Shown here: piece by piece, positions 45,801 to 55,091 of the stretch
Position numbering within the stretch: the first letter of the stretch is position 1
How the letters are laid out: each line of letters begins with the position of its first letter
NCBI RefSeq assembly: GCF_014636315.1
Contig: NZ_BMED01000001.1
Span: forward strand, 248,316 to 312,315
DNA length: 64,000 nt
Origin: Parundibacterium terreum
GTDB lineage: Bacteria > Pseudomonadota > Gammaproteobacteria > Burkholderiales > Burkholderiaceae_D
Direction: 5' to 3'
Translations under genes and position numbers: made by a program
Notes under the pieces: model-generated
What the model saw: the letters and a program-made list of their open reading frames with translations, nothing else
Databases searched by the model: none
Told to the model about the DNA's origin: nothing

Positions 45801-46887
45801 ATACCTTGAAGACTCTTTCCTGCTCCTGCGCTGACAAGCGGGCAAACAGCGGCAAAATTTCCACGTGCGGCGGATGGTGCTTGCGCAGCGCCTCGGCGGT
45901 ATCGCGGATTTCTCGCTCACCCGGCAAAAATACCAGCACATCGCCGGAGCCGATACGGCAAAGCTCATCGACGGCATCGGTAATCGCCGTCATCAGGTCG
46001 CGTTCTTTGTCTTTTTCAGTATCCTGGATTGGCCGGTAGCGTACTTCCACCGGATACAGGCGGCCGGATACCTCGATAACCGGAGCCGGCTTGATTGTTT
46101 CACCTTCGGCGGTACGAATGGTTTCGCCAAAGTGATTGGCAAACCTCTGGGCATCTATGGTTGCTGATGTAATGATCAGCTTCAGGTCGCGGCGCCTTGG
46201 CAGGATTTGCTTCAGGTAGCCGAGCAGGAAATCGATATTCAGGCTGCGTTCATGCGCTTCATCGATGATGATCGTATCGTACTGCTTCAGCAAAGGATCG
46301 GTTTGAGTCTCTGCCAGCAAGATACCGTCGGTCATCAGTTTGACCGAAGCGCCCTTGGTCAAGGTATCGGTAAACCGGACCTTGAAGCCCACATGTTCGC
46401 CCAGGGGCGAATTCAACTCTTGTGCAATCCGCTTGGCGGTGGATGAGGCCGCGATCCTGCGCGGCTGGGTATGGCCGATCAGGCCCTTCTGGCCTCGCCC
46501 CAGCTCCAGGCAGATCTTCGGTAATTGCGTGGTCTTGCCGGAACCGGTTTCGCCGCAGACGATGATGACCTGGTTTTTTTGCAGCGCTTCGGCAATTTCG
46601 GCCCGTCTACCGGATACCGGCAGCTCTTCAGGGAAACTGATGGGCGGCAAGGGATTCCGCAGAGGCCCTACCGCTGTGTTTTCTGCTGGTTCGCTTTTCT
46701 GGGCTTTGGGCCGGGGCTGGCCCTGCTTTTGGGGAACTTGTTGACCGCTCGGCTTAATGCCCTGCTTATTTTCAGGTTTAGCGGCCTGCGCCGTTACTGG
46801 CTCAGCATTTGCCTGTTTTTGCCTGAGTGAGTCGCGCAACTGGCGCAAATCGGTCACTGCTTTTTGGGGTGTTTTAGTATTCGACAT
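42826..46887 (-). CDS. hrpA: ATP-dependent RNA helicase HrpA (DEAH family)
   Basis: 1353 residues. A Lys/Gln/Pro-rich, low-complexity N-terminus of ~85 residues precedes the DEAH helicase core. Motif I is GETGSGKT (Lys118), motif II DEAH (209-212), and the C-terminal core has QRAGRCGR. The ratchet/OB-fold region follows (LPLDPRVGRMILAAKESQCL), and then the large DUF3418-type C-terminal domain typical of HrpA (length in E. coli 1300). It resolves stalled or collided ribosomes on mRNA. ATG 46887 is preferred over the upstream in-frame start at 46929. Divergent from argA. Confidence 0.95.
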   Translation of the reverse strand: MSNTKTPQKAVTDLRQLRDSLRQKQANAEPVTAQAAKPENKQGIKPSGQQVPQKQGQPRPKAQKSEPAENTAVGPLRNPLPPISFPEELPVSGRRAEIAEALQKNQVIIVCGETGSGKTTQLPKICLELGRGQKGLIGHTQPRRIAASSTAKRIAQELNSPLGEHVGFKVRFTDTLTKGASVKLMTDGILLAETQTDPLLKQYDTIIIDEAHERSLNIDFLLGYLKQILPRRRDLKLIITSATIDAQRFANHFGETIRTAEGETIKPAPVIEVSGRLYPVEVRYRPIQDTEKDKERDLMTAITDAVDELCRIGSGDVLVFLPGEREIRDTAEALRKHHPPHVEILPLFARLSAQEQERVFKVSNARRIVLATNVAETSLTVPGIRYVVDAGLARVKRYSYRNKVEQLQIEAVAQSAANQRAGRCGRVAAGVCIRLYAEQDFLQRPKFTEPEILRSSLASVILRMKTLHLTDVESFPFIEPPLGRAIADGYQLLQELGAVDDNNRVTVLGRQLGKLPLDPRVGRMILAAKESQCLTEMLIIASAVSVQDPRDRPLEAQAAADQAHKKFADEKSEFQSYLKIWKWFEDAIEHKKTNRQLMDNCRANFLSQLRLREWRDVHSQLLTIVKEQGWRLNELPATYEQLHTALLTGLLGNIGYKSDEEAHYLGARGIKFFIWPGSSLAKKAGRWIMAAELVDTTRLYGRCIAQVQPEWLERVGGHLLKKSYGEPRWEKRAGQVSAFERATLYGLVVYSQRRIQYGLTHPAEAREIFIRDALVAGELDTRAPFFAFNQKLVREIENLEHKSRRVDVLVDEELIAAFYDKLIPADVCNAVQFEQWHKEATAQNPKLLYLNREELMRHEAAGITTDLFPKSMQVSGVPLMLSYHFEPGSPRDGVTMTVPLFSLNQVVADRCEWLVPGMLKEKVHLLLKSLPQKIRRHCVPLPDYAAGFCERNEFGKGNFLDAVIADIREQTGLLTKSTDFKFETLQAHHFMNFKVVDEHGRQLEMGRNLSALRAEFGGQARESFQRIASAEKLSLLDTAAGKSQPDAGKPAGTKPAVIPAASGKAPQQKIQQENLTAWTFDSLPELLEIQQGKQTLIGYPALVDKTTHCQIEVFDDPDEAARVHRIGLRRLFALQLKEQVKFLEKNIPGLQQMGMQFMALGSQEELRDQIIQAALERACLQEPLPKNSGEFNIRREEGKSRLNLLANEIARLAALILGEYHGLPKKLQGLKAHAQAAGDMQAQLQALVGKRFIAENDFTQLSHFPRYLKAMTVRMDKLRADPARDAKLMAEWLSVAQPWHRVPKKGEQNADPKMLEFRWLLEELRVSLFAQELRTPMPVSVKRLQKVWESMQR

Positions 46888-47085
46888 AACGCTGCGGATT
46901 ATCCCAGATTTTTCGTCCGCACACCTCAATTCGCCCGCTGTTAAGCATGTTTGCGTGTCAATTTGCTACAGCGTGACCGCCAGTCGTGCTTCACAAGCGG
47001 ATAGAGCGGCTATTTTTGAGGGATTTATGTCACCGTGGGGCCACGACCGCCAATCAAATCAGCTATCTCAGATTATAATGCCCGC

Positions 47086-48396
47086 ATGGAAAATCCCGTT
47101 CAATTCGTACAATGGCTGCGCTCGGTCGCACCTTATATCCACGCCTTTCGCGGCAAGACATTTGTGGTCGCCTTTCCCGGCGAACTGGTCATGGCAGGCG
47201 CACTGCCGGTGCTGGCGCAGGATTTGTCCCTGCTGCAGGCCCTGGGTATCAAGATCGTGGTTGTGCATGGCTCACGGCCTCAGGTTGCCGAGCAACTGGC
47301 ACTGAGAAATGTCGAAGGACGTTTCCATAACGGGATCAGGATCACCGACACCGCAGCGCTGGAATGCTCAAAGGAAGCCGCCGGTGAATTGCGCCTTGAT
47401 ATCGAGGCCGCATTCAGCCAGGGCTTGCCGAACACTCCTATGGCACATGCGGCGGTCCGCATCATCTCCGGCAACTTCGTTACTGCAAAGCCTATCGGCA
47501 TTGTCGATGGCGTTGATTTCCAGTTGACCGGGATTGCGCGCAAGGTCGCTTACGACGTGATGCACCGCATTCTGGACGCCGGCAGCCCGGTACTCCTGTC
47601 TCCATTGGGCTTTTCACCGACAGGCGAAGCTTTCAATCTGACCATGGAAGATGTGGCTGTCGCTGCGGCAACCGCGTTGCGGGCAGATAAATTGATTTTC
47701 ATCAGTGAAACGCCGATGATGCTGGACAGGGACAATGACGAGTTGCGCGAATTGTCGTCCACGCAGGCAGATGCAGAATTAAAAGCGAACTACCTGCCCG
47801 CGGACTCGGCATTTTATCTGGAACATGCGGTCAAGGCCTCACGCGGCGGCGTGCCGCGGGTGCATATCGTGCCTTACCAGATGGATGGCTCGGCCTTGCT
47901 TGAGTTGTTCACACATGATGGCGTAGGCACGATGATCAGCCATGAGAATCTGGAAAGCCTGCGCGAAGCAACGATTGAAGACGTTGGCGGCATCATCAAG
48001 CTGATTGAGCCTTTGGAAGCAGATGGTACGCTGGTCAAACGCGGCCGTGAGTTGATAGAGCGGGAAATCAACTACTTCTCCGTCATCGAGCATGATGGCG
48101 TCATCTTCGGCTGCGCAGCGTTGTATCCTTTCCCTATAGAAAAAATGGCGGAGATGGCCTGCCTGACGGTGAACCCGGACGTGCAAAGCCAGGGCGACGG
48201 CGAGCGTATACTGAAGCATATGGAGAAGCGTGCACGCCGCGCGGGCTTCCATTCGATGTTTGTATTGACGACACGCACCGCACACTGGTTCTTGAAGCGC
48301 GGCTTTGTCAGTGCCACCGTGGACGATCTGCCGAAAGACCGCCAAAAAATGTATAACTGGCAGCGCAAATCCCTGGTGCTGATTAAACAGTTATAA
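47086..48396 (+). CDS. argA: Amino-acid N-acetyltransferase (N-acetylglutamate synthase)
   Basis: 436 residues (E. coli ArgA 443). It makes N-acetylglutamate from glutamate and acetyl-CoA, the first step of arginine synthesis. The N-terminal amino-acid-kinase-like domain (~1-285: IKIVVVHGSRPQVAEQL, SPLGFSPTGEAFNLTMEDVA) is catalytically inactive and binds arginine for feedback control. The C-terminal GNAT domain (~290-436) has the acetyl-CoA-binding block NPDVQSQGDGERILKHMEKR and FVLTTRTAHWFLKRGF. ATG 47086 gives the family-typical start MENPVQFVQWLRSVAPYIHA. A short gap leads to yggX on the same strand. Confidence 0.95.
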   Translation: MENPVQFVQWLRSVAPYIHAFRGKTFVVAFPGELVMAGALPVLAQDLSLLQALGIKIVVVHGSRPQVAEQLALRNVEGRFHNGIRITDTAALECSKEAAGELRLDIEAAFSQGLPNTPMAHAAVRIISGNFVTAKPIGIVDGVDFQLTGIARKVAYDVMHRILDAGSPVLLSPLGFSPTGEAFNLTMEDVAVAAATALRADKLIFISETPMMLDRDNDELRELSSTQADAELKANYLPADSAFYLEHAVKASRGGVPRVHIVPYQMDGSALLELFTHDGVGTMISHENLESLREATIEDVGGIIKLIEPLEADGTLVKRGRELIEREINYFSVIEHDGVIFGCAALYPFPIEKMAEMACLTVNPDVQSQGDGERILKHMEKRARRAGFHSMFVLTTRTAHWFLKRGFVSATVDDLPKDRQKMYNWQRKSLVLIKQL

Positions 48397-48406
48397 TCGC
48401 CACCGC

Positions 48407-48440
48407 AGAAGCTGCTGCAGAATCGCCTGGCGCGGCGAGT
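48407..48440. repeat. Possible decayed copy of the inverted-repeat element end
   Basis: AGAAGCTGCTGC (48407-48418) is identical to the outer 12 nt of the right arm of the element at 42668-42771, read on the other strand. The similarity then fades through CTGGC and GCGGCGAG. It lies between argA and yggX. Confidence 0.3.
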
Positions 48441-48486
48441 TTTTCAGCAAGCTCAGTAAAAACGCTAAGACTTAGGAGTTGGTAAA

Positions 48487-48759
48487 ATGGCACGTACAAT
48501 ACATTGCATTAAACTGGATAAAGAAGCGGAAGGCTTGGACTTTCCTCCTTACCCAGGCGAGTTGGGTAAAAAAATCTATGAAAGCGTTTCCAAGGAAGCC
48601 TGGGCTGCCTGGTTGAAGCACCAGACTATGCTGGTCAACGAAAACCGCTTGAATCTGGCCGATACGCGCGCCCGCAAATACCTGGCGACACAGATGGAAA
48701 AACATTTCTTCGGTGATGGCGCGGATGCCGCTACCGGATATGTGCCTCCGACAGAGTAA
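48487..48759 (+). CDS. yggX: Fe(2+)-trafficking protein YggX
   Basis: 90 residues, matching the family length. The start [20 protein letters not shown] contains the conserved Cys7, and [20 protein letters not shown] and [18 protein letters not shown] are diagnostic. It protects iron-sulfur clusters from oxidative damage and takes part in iron handling. GGAG (48476-48479) precedes the start. It lies downstream of argA by 90 nt and ends at a strong terminator. Confidence 0.96.
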   Translation: MARTIHCIKLDKEAEGLDFPPYPGELGKKIYESVSKEAWAAWLKHQTMLVNENRLNLADTRARKYLATQMEKHFFGDGADAATGYVPPTE

Positions 48760-48775
48760 GAGATTCGGCAGCAAC

Positions 48776-48811
48776 AAAAAGCCCGCTGGCACCATGTGCA
48801 GCGGGCTTTTT
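48776..48811. terminator. Bidirectional intrinsic terminator between yggX and rpiA
   Basis: 12-bp stem AAAAAGCCCGCT/AGCGGGCTTTTT (48776-48787 with 48800-48811), 12-nt loop, T run after it on both strands. Confidence 0.9.
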
Positions 48812-48875
48812 TGTTCTAGACACTGGCAAAACATTGGGCCGCTTTGCAATGACTCCGTATTTAGTAGCGCAGTAT

Positions 48876-49547
48876 TTAGAAGCTCAGCGTCTTTACGCCC
48901 TCGGGCGTACCCAGCAGGCAAATATCAGCGCCCTGTTTGGCAAACAGGCCAACTGTGACGACGCCGACGATATTATTGATTGCGGCTTCCATGCCCAGAG
49001 GGTCGGCAATCTGCAGCCCATGCACATCAATAATCACATTGCCGTTATCGGTCAGCAAAGGCTGGCCGTCTTTCAGGCGCAGGCGAGGCTCGCCGCCGAG
49101 TTCGGCCAGTTTGCGCGCGACCACGGCGTGTGCCATAGGGATCACTTCCACCGGCAACGGAAACTTGCCCAGCAAATCGACCAGCTTGGAGCCGTCAGCG
49201 ATACAGACAAATTTGCTGGCCACCGACGCGACGATTTTTTCGCGCGTCAATGCGGCTCCGCCACCCTTGATCATGGCGCCCTGGTGCGTCACTTCATCGG
49301 CGCCATCGATATACACGGGCATGGAAGTCACATCGTTCAGGTCCAGCACGGCAATGCCGTGCGCGCGCAAACGCGCGGCTGTCGCTTCAGACGATGCCAC
49401 TGCGCCTTTGATCTTGTCTTTCATCTTGGCAAGCTCGTCGATGAAAAAATTGGCTGTTGAGCCGGTACCTACGCCAATAATTTCATTCTCTACAACATAT
49501 TGAATGGCGGCGCGTGCAACTTCCTGCTTGAGTTCGTCCTGGGTCAT
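48876..49547 (-). CDS. rpiA: Ribose-5-phosphate isomerase A
   Basis: 223 residues (E. coli RpiA 219). It interconverts ribose-5-phosphate and ribulose-5-phosphate in the non-oxidative pentose phosphate pathway. The phosphate-binding [16 protein letters not shown] and the active-site blocks [20 protein letters not shown] (catalytic Asp/Glu region) and [20 protein letters not shown] are all present. Single gene, sharing a terminator with yggX. Confidence 0.97.
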   Translation of the reverse strand: MTQDELKQEVARAAIQYVVENEIIGVGTGSTANFFIDELAKMKDKIKGAVASSEATAARLRAHGIAVLDLNDVTSMPVYIDGADEVTHQGAMIKGGGAALTREKIVASVASKFVCIADGSKLVDLLGKFPLPVEVIPMAHAVVARKLAELGGEPRLRLKDGQPLLTDNGNVIIDVHGLQIADPLGMEAAINNIVGVVTVGLFAKQGADICLLGTPEGVKTLSF

Positions 49548-49700
49548 GATATTTGGGCTTGATTTTGCTAAAGGATGGGAAATACTGGGATAGCTGGGAT
49601 ATTGCGATTGGCGCTATTGTAACGGATAGCGTCGACAATCAAAAACGGACGGGTGTGCGAGACGCCAATAGTTGTCTTCAATTGGCGGCCATCAGGCGCC

Positions 49701-50705
49701 TCAATACAGACTCAGCGGAGGCTCGTCCATCAATGCAATCTGCTCCCTCAGCTCCAGTACCCTATCCTGCCAGTAGCGCTGGGTGTTAAACCAGGGAAAA
49801 GCCTGCTTGAATGCAGGATCATCCCAGCGCTGCGCCAGCCATGCCGAATAATGCAGCAGGCGCAGGCTGCGCAGAGCCTCAACCAGATGCAATTGGCGGG
49901 GATGGAAGTCCATGAAATCTTCATAACCGGACAGGATGTCGCTCATTTGCCCAGTCATTTCTGCGCGGCTGCCGGACAGCAGCATCCACAAATCCTGGAT
50001 CGCCGGCCCCATGCGGCTATCGTCGAAGTCCACGAAATGCGGGCCGGCATCGGTCCACAGTACATTGCCCATATGGCAATCGCCGTGCAGGCGTATCATC
50101 GCCACGTCGCCGGCATGTTCATAACTGCGTGCTACGCCGTCCAGCACCATCTCGGCGGTGCTTTTATAGGCACTTAGCAGGTCAGGTGGAATAAAGTCAT
50201 GCGCCAGCAGATAATCCAGCGGGATGCGGCCAAAACTGGATATATCCAGCGCAGGCCTGGATTGGTAAGCCTGTGCAGCGCCGACAGCATGGATGCGGCC
50301 GATAAACCTGCCCAGCCATTCCAGGGTATCGGGGTCATCTAGTTCCGGAGCGCGGCCGCCATGCCTGGAAAACAGGGAAAAGCGATAACCCTGATAGTTG
50401 TGCAGCGTCTGTCCGTTCGCCGCCGCCAGGGCCGGTACGACAGGTATTTCCTGCTCTACAAGAGACTGCACAAAAGCGTGCTCTTCCAGTATCTGCGCAT
50501 CGGACCAGCGTTGCGGCCGGTAGAATTTGGCAACCAGGGGCGGTCCGTCTTCCATTCCCAACTGGTACACGCGATTTTCATAACTATTCAATGCGAGCAG
50601 GCGTCCATCGCAGCGAAAATCCGGATTGCCCAGCGAGTCCAGGGCGTCCATCACGCTGTCCGGGCTCAAGCCGGCAAATGAGCTTGGAGGTAGAGTTTCA
50701 GTCAT
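49701..50705 (-). CDS. srkA: Stress response kinase A (SrkA/YihE/RdoA)
   Basis: 334 residues (E. coli SrkA 328). A protein kinase of the APH/ChoK-like fold, linked to survival under stress and to counteracting MazEF-type death. It has [20 protein letters not shown] (ATP-binding Lys), the catalytic loop [11 protein letters not shown] and the metal-binding [10 protein letters not shown]. No operon partner is nearby. It is divergent from the YecA-like gene, and the first codons of the two genes are ~100 bp apart. Confidence 0.93.
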   Translation of the reverse strand: MTETLPPSSFAGLSPDSVMDALDSLGNPDFRCDGRLLALNSYENRVYQLGMEDGPPLVAKFYRPQRWSDAQILEEHAFVQSLVEQEIPVVPALAAANGQTLHNYQGYRFSLFSRHGGRAPELDDPDTLEWLGRFIGRIHAVGAAQAYQSRPALDISSFGRIPLDYLLAHDFIPPDLLSAYKSTAEMVLDGVARSYEHAGDVAMIRLHGDCHMGNVLWTDAGPHFVDFDDSRMGPAIQDLWMLLSGSRAEMTGQMSDILSGYEDFMDFHPRQLHLVEALRSLRLLHYSAWLAQRWDDPAFKQAFPWFNTQRYWQDRVLELREQIALMDEPPLSLY

Positions 50706-50809
50706 GGCGCTATTCTACTGGCAACTTGTACTTTCTTAAGCACCCAACTCGCGCAATCAATGACAAAGAGTTAAACTGCCGGTATTTACACCTTACCCAA
50801 GAGTTAGCC

Positions 50810-51508
50810 ATGCATCTGGACCAACCCCTTTCCGATAAAGAATTCAACGAACTGGATAAATTCCTGATGTCAGACCGTGTCGGCGACGACGGCATGACCA
50901 TGGATGCGCTGCACGGATACTTGACCGCCATTGCAATCGGGCCTGAAGTCATTCCCATGGCAGAGTGGCTGCCTTTGGTCTGGGGCTTGCCGGATGATGG
51001 TGAGCCGGATTTCAAGAATGAAAAGGAAATGGAGCGCATCACCGGCCTGATCGCCCGTTTCATGAACGAAATTGCGATTACCTTCGAAGTCGCCCCGCAG
51101 GAATTTGAACCACTCTTCTTGGTCACAGAACAGGATGGCAAGGAACTGATAGACGGTGAAACATGGGCCTGGGGCTTCTGGGAAGGCATGCAATTGCGCG
51201 ATGAAGCCTGGCAGCCTATACGTGATTCCAACGTTGCTCCGATGCTGCGCCCTATCTATTTGCTGGGTGCGGAGGAAATCGAGGAAGAGGAAATGGTCCT
51301 GGTCGACACGCCGCTCAAATGCCATAAGCTGGCAGTCGAGCTGGAAGCAGCCATACCTGAGATCCGCCGTTTCTGGGCTCCCTTGCGCAAATCAGGCATC
51401 GCGACCGTAAAGCGCGAAACACCCAAAGTAGGACGCAATGACGTCTGCGATTGCGGCAGCGGCAAGAAATATAAGAAATGCTGTGGCGCTGAACCGACCA
51501 TCCATTAA
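50810..51508 (+). CDS. YecA/UPF0149 family protein with C-terminal SEC-C motif
   Basis: 232 residues from ATG 50810; the open frame extends left into the srkA region but the conserved part starts here. The UPF0149 domain (~10-190: [30 protein letters not shown]) is followed by a C-terminal SEC-C zinc motif ([20 protein letters not shown]; Cys-x-Cys...Cys-Cys), as found at the end of SecA. E. coli YecA associates with ribosomes and SecA; the same may hold here. Single gene. Confidence 0.9.
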   Translation: MHLDQPLSDKEFNELDKFLMSDRVGDDGMTMDALHGYLTAIAIGPEVIPMAEWLPLVWGLPDDGEPDFKNEKEMERITGLIARFMNEIAITFEVAPQEFEPLFLVTEQDGKELIDGETWAWGFWEGMQLRDEAWQPIRDSNVAPMLRPIYLLGAEEIEEEEMVLVDTPLKCHKLAVELEAAIPEIRRFWAPLRKSGIATVKRETPKVGRNDVCDCGSGKKYKKCCGAEPTIH

Positions 51509-51690
51509 CCGGTCAGATAATCCCGATGTCCGGGATGCAAAAAGATGGAACTTATAGAGCGCATACACTGCGCTCTATTTATTTGGCCTCGGCTTTTTCG
51601 CTTGAGTAAATCCTCTAGTGCCGCGCTTCAGTGATAAAAATAACTATGCTATGGTCGGGCCTGCATTAATTTTTATTCACGGAGTAGACC

Positions 51691-51945
51691 ATGAGCCTGC
51701 AAGACCAATTCATCCAAGCGCAAGCGGATTCCAAAAATTTGCCTGAGCGCCCTGACAATATGACCCTGTTGAAGATCTATGCACTGTTCAAGCAGGCAAG
51801 CACAGGCGATGCCAGCGGCGATCGTCCAGGCTTTACCGACATGGTCGGCCGTGCCAAATACGATGCGTGGAGCGCGTTGGCAGGTACGGACAAGGAAGCG
51901 GCAATGCAGCAGTACGTGGATCTGATCACTGATCTGCAGGGCTGA
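51691..51945 (+). CDS. Acyl-CoA-binding protein (ACBP)
   Basis: 84 residues, the usual size. A four-helix ACBP with the acyl-CoA contact residues in LLKIYALFKQASTGDA and GRAKYDAWSALAG (the YxxYKQA-type and KxxAW motifs). It binds long-chain acyl-CoA esters in the cytoplasm; it is universal in eukaryotes and patchy in bacteria. GGAG (51680-51683) precedes the ATG. It is followed by an imperfect terminator. Confidence 0.94.
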   Translation: MSLQDQFIQAQADSKNLPERPDNMTLLKIYALFKQASTGDASGDRPGFTDMVGRAKYDAWSALAGTDKEAAMQQYVDLITDLQG

Positions 51946-51954
51946 TTCGGGAAC

Positions 51955-51997
51955 GAGGGTCCAGCGTCCCGGCAGCCGCCAGGACGCCCCTCCTTTT
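51955..51997 (+). terminator. Imperfect intrinsic terminator after the ACBP gene
   Basis: GAGGG (51955-51959) pairs with CCCTC (51988-51992) and CGTCC (51965-51969) with GGACG (51982-51986), with a small internal loop, followed by CTTTT. It reaches into the end of the convergent dehydrogenase gene. Confidence 0.45.
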
Positions 51998-52973
51998 ACT
52001 TCAAGACTTCCGGATTCAGCAGATTGGGTGGACGCTGATTACCCAGGGCGGCGATCAGGTTATCCGCCGCGCAATTGGCCATTGCCTTGCGCGTTGGTGC
52101 AGAGGCGCTGGCGATATGCGGTGTCAGCACGACATTATCCAGGCCCAAAAAGTCGGGATGGAACTTGGGTTCATTCTCGAAAACATCCAGGCCTGCTGCT
52201 GCAATTTTCCCTGCCTTCAAGGCCGCGATCAGCGCAACATCATCGACAATGCCGCCGCGTGCGAGATTCACCAGCGTTGCGTCTGGCTTCATCAGATCCA
52301 GCTCTGCCGCGCCTATCGTATGACGCGATTGTGCGGAATAGGGCAAGACCAGCACCACATGGTCTGCCGTGCGTAGTAACTCTTCCTTGCCGACGTAACG
52401 GGCGTTATTGGCGCGCGCTTCCTGTTCTTCGCTCAGGCGCGAACGATTGTGGTAAATCACCTGCATATCAAAACCCATGGAGCGGCGTGCTATCGCCTGC
52501 CCTATCCTGCCCATGCCTATAATGCCCAAGGTTGAGCCATGCAAGTCGGCGCCAAGAAAATAGTCATAGCGCCATTTTTGCCATTTACCGGCACGTAGCC
52601 AATGTTCGGATTCGGTGATGCGGCGCGCGGTCGCCATCAATAAGGCCCAACCAAAATCTGCAGTGGTTTCATTCAGCACATCTGGAGTATTGCTGGCCAT
52701 GACGCCGGCGGCGGTGCATGCAGCAACGTCGATATTGTCATAACCTACCGCCATATTGGCGACAATCTTTAAATCCGGCAGCCTTGCCAGGATGCCCGCA
52801 TCAAAGCGGGAACTGGACGTGGACATCACGCCGGCCTTGCCCTGCAATTTGGCGACCAGTTGGTCAGGCGTGAACAAAATGTCATCCTGATTTGCTTCAA
52901 CCTCGAAATGCAGTGACAGGCGCTCAATAATTTCAGGAAAGACCGCGCGCGCGACCAAAATACCAGGCTTCAT
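51996..52973 (-). CDS. D-2-hydroxyacid dehydrogenase (glyoxylate/hydroxypyruvate reductase type)
   Basis: 325 residues. An NAD(P)-dependent D-isomer 2-hydroxyacid dehydrogenase with the dinucleotide-binding GIIGMGRIGQAIAR followed by Arg (NADP-leaning), VNLARGGIVDD (catalytic Arg), AAGLDVFENEPKF (Glu) and VVLTPHIASAS (catalytic His). The layout is closest to GhrB/TkrA-type 2-ketogluconate/glyoxylate reductases. Substrate not certain. Single gene, followed by ~510 bp of intergenic DNA upstream. Confidence 0.9.
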   Translation of the reverse strand: MKPGILVARAVFPEIIERLSLHFEVEANQDDILFTPDQLVAKLQGKAGVMSTSSSRFDAGILARLPDLKIVANMAVGYDNIDVAACTAAGVMASNTPDVLNETTADFGWALLMATARRITESEHWLRAGKWQKWRYDYFLGADLHGSTLGIIGMGRIGQAIARRSMGFDMQVIYHNRSRLSEEQEARANNARYVGKEELLRTADHVVLVLPYSAQSRHTIGAAELDLMKPDATLVNLARGGIVDDVALIAALKAGKIAAAGLDVFENEPKFHPDFLGLDNVVLTPHIASASAPTRKAMANCAADNLIAALGNQRPPNLLNPEVLK

Positions 52974-53483
52974 TGTTTGACTTTCTAGGGTGGGTTATTA
53001 GTGAATTGTGGGTGAACTATTGGTGTATCGATTTTTGGAGGGCCGACTGAAGCTTTCAATCGGCAAATTCAGATAAAAGCTCAATGAAAATAGTTTAACT
53101 GAATCCTATTCGTAATGAGCGGCGGCCTCTGATGATTTGTATTCAGGCAAGGTGGCAAATTATTCATCGGCCAGTTTTTCGTCAGGCCAGCTTATCCTTC
53201 AACAAAATCAAGTAGTTAGCGCGACTCCAGTCCACAATCGGCATCAGGCGCGAGGCTAGCCTCTGCAATAAATACTCTTTTGCCAACTTGCACAATATCT
53301 GCCATGAGCTTCTTTGGCGGAAGCCCGGCCCCGTCGCCCATGCCCAAGGCGTATTTGCTTATTCGTAATTTATCTAAGCCTGATTTGTGAGTTGACCGAA
53401 ATTGCCTTAAAATACAATGCTTTGCAGCTATAGCTTTATCCATTGCTGCATCGAACACCCAGAATACTTAAGATTGGAACGTT
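52974..53483. other. 510-bp intergenic region upstream of fdxA
   Basis: I see no gene with support. The one open frame on the minus strand (53216-53458, 80 codons) has no recognised family and no good ribosome-binding site. A candidate fdxA promoter is at 53392-53418. The rest is unremarkable, with some AT-rich stretches. Confidence 0.5.
53392..53418 (+). promoter_or_regulatory. Candidate promoter of fdxA
   Basis: TTGACC (53392-53397; 5 of 6), 15 nt, TACAAT (53413-53418; 5 of 6). Spacing is shorter than the optimum of 17. Confidence 0.4.
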
Positions 53484-53807
53484 ATGACCCACGTTGTGAC
53501 CGAATCCTGCATCCGCTGCCGCTATACTGATTGCGTGGATGTATGTCCGGTGGACTGCTTCCGTGCAGGACCGAATTTCCTGGTAATCGATCCGGATGAA
53601 TGCATCGATTGTGCAGTTTGCGTCGCTGAATGCCCGGTCAATGCCATTTATGCTGAAGAAGATGTTCCAGCGGATCAGCAAGATTACATCAAGATCAATC
53701 TTGAGCTGACATCCAAATGGCCTTCGATTACCAAGACTACCGCTCCTTTGCCTGACGCAGACGACTGGAAAGATGTCAAAGATAAGCTGCAATACCTGCA
53801 ACGATAA
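53484..53807 (+). CDS. fdxA: 7Fe ferredoxin FdxA
   Basis: 107 residues. An Azotobacter FdI-type ferredoxin with one [3Fe-4S] and one [4Fe-4S] cluster. Cysteines at 9, 12, 17, 21, 25 and 40, 43, 46, 50 match the CxxC(x4)CxxxCPxxxC and CxxCxxCxxxCP pattern. A C-terminal extension of ~45 residues follows, as usual. It precedes the ferredoxin-NADP reductase gene by 133 bp, the natural electron partner, so the two work as an NADPH-linked electron pair. Confidence 0.95.
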   Translation: MTHVVTESCIRCRYTDCVDVCPVDCFRAGPNFLVIDPDECIDCAVCVAECPVNAIYAEEDVPADQQDYIKINLELTSKWPSITKTTAPLPDADDWKDVKDKLQYLQR

Positions 53808-53940
53808 GCACTCGCAATAGTGCTGTACAAAGTCTTAGCGCAAATCGTAACATCGATAGCTGGTTCTACAGGGGCAAAAGCCCTTGGCCCGTTATCGCCT
53901 GTACCGTCTGAAATAGCATTTATCAGGAACAAATTGTCGT

Positions 53941-55026
53941 ATGGATACCAAGCAAACCACTTCCGCTGTCAATGCACAATCGGCACACCCGATTGAAGCC
54001 GACGCCGTCATCATAGGCGCAGGTCCGGTAGGCCTGTTTCAAGTTTTTGAACTTGGCCTGCTGGAAATCAAAGCACATGTGATCGATTCACTGCCTGTCG
54101 TTGGTGGCCAGTGTGTGGAGTTGTATCCGGATAAACCCATCTATGACATCCCTGCAGTTCCGGTCTGCACCGGGCAGGAGCTGACCGACAATCTGTTGAA
54201 ACAGATTGAACCGTTTGAGCCGACCTTTCACCTGAATCAGGAAGTGACGCTGGTGCAAAAGCGTGAAGACGGCCGTTTTGACCTGGAAACATCGCAGGGC
54301 ACGCGCTTCATCACCAAGACTATCTTCATCGCTGCCGGTGTTGGTTCGTTCCAGCCGCGCACATTGAAAGTGGAAGGCATTGATGCGTTTGAAAACAAAC
54401 AGGTTTTCTACCGCGTCAAGGATCCTTCCCAATTTCACGGCAAGAATCTGGTGATCTGTGGCGGCGGCGATTCCGCGCTGGACTGGGCATTGGCGCTGGC
54501 AGGCAAGGCCGAGTCCATCGTGCTGCTGCATCGTCGCGATGATTTCCGTGCTGCACCAGCATCTGTGGCCAAGATGAAAGAGCTGTGCGACAACTACGAA
54601 ATGCAATTGACGATAGGCCAGGTTACCGGCATAGAAACCAAGGATGACCTGTTGACCGAGATCAAGGTCACGGGTGCGGATGGGGTTACCCGCCGCATGC
54701 CGCTGGATAACTTGCTGGTATTTTTCGGCCTGTCTCCAAAACTGGGGCCTATCGCGGAATGGGGCCTGGATATTGAGCGCAAACAGTTAAAAGTGGTCAA
54801 TACCGAGAAGTTTGAAACCAATGTGCCAGGCATTTTTGCAGTTGGCGACATCAACACCTATCCGGGCAAGAAAAAATTGATCCTGTCCGGCTTCCACGAG
54901 GCTGCCCTCGCCGCTTTCGGCGCTGCACCGTATATTTTCCCTGAAAAGAAAATCCACATGCAGTACACGACAACCTCGCCGAAACTGCACAAAATCCTGG
55001 GTGTGGAAACACCGGTATTCGATTAA
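53941..55026 (+). CDS. Ferredoxin-NADP(+) reductase, thioredoxin-reductase-like type
   Basis: 361 residues. A flavoprotein with two Rossmann domains: FAD-binding [20 protein letters not shown] (~20-40) and NADPH-binding [18 protein letters not shown] (~170-190), plus the FAD-contact [19 protein letters not shown] near the C-terminus. It lacks the CxxC active site of thioredoxin reductase, as expected for FNR2-type enzymes of Bacillus and proteobacteria. It transfers electrons between NADPH and ferredoxin, most likely the FdxA encoded just upstream. It ends at a strong terminator. Confidence 0.94.
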   Translation: MDTKQTTSAVNAQSAHPIEADAVIIGAGPVGLFQVFELGLLEIKAHVIDSLPVVGGQCVELYPDKPIYDIPAVPVCTGQELTDNLLKQIEPFEPTFHLNQEVTLVQKREDGRFDLETSQGTRFITKTIFIAAGVGSFQPRTLKVEGIDAFENKQVFYRVKDPSQFHGKNLVICGGGDSALDWALALAGKAESIVLLHRRDDFRAAPASVAKMKELCDNYEMQLTIGQVTGIETKDDLLTEIKVTGADGVTRRMPLDNLLVFFGLSPKLGPIAEWGLDIERKQLKVVNTEKFETNVPGIFAVGDINTYPGKKKLILSGFHEAALAAFGAAPYIFPEKKIHMQYTTTSPKLHKILGVETPVFD

Positions 55027-55044
55027 GCTTTTCTCGCTTAAAAC

Positions 55045-55076
55045 AAAAGGCACCGCGAGCAATCGCGGTGCCTTTT
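55045..55076. terminator. Bidirectional intrinsic terminator
   Basis: 14-bp perfect stem AAAAGGCACCGCGA/TCGCGGTGCCTTTT (55045-55058 with 55063-55076), 4-nt loop GCAA. Serves the FNR gene and the convergent FUSC transporter gene. Confidence 0.94.
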
Positions 55077-55091
55077 TAGTTTGGTGCAAAC

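Noticed and set aside
53216-53458. 80-codon open frame on the minus strand upstream of fdxA
   Set aside because: No recognised family and no good ribosome-binding site, and it overlaps the likely fdxA promoter. The C-terminal part (ending PDADCGLESR) looks vaguely protein-like and could be a gene remnant, but I cannot support it.
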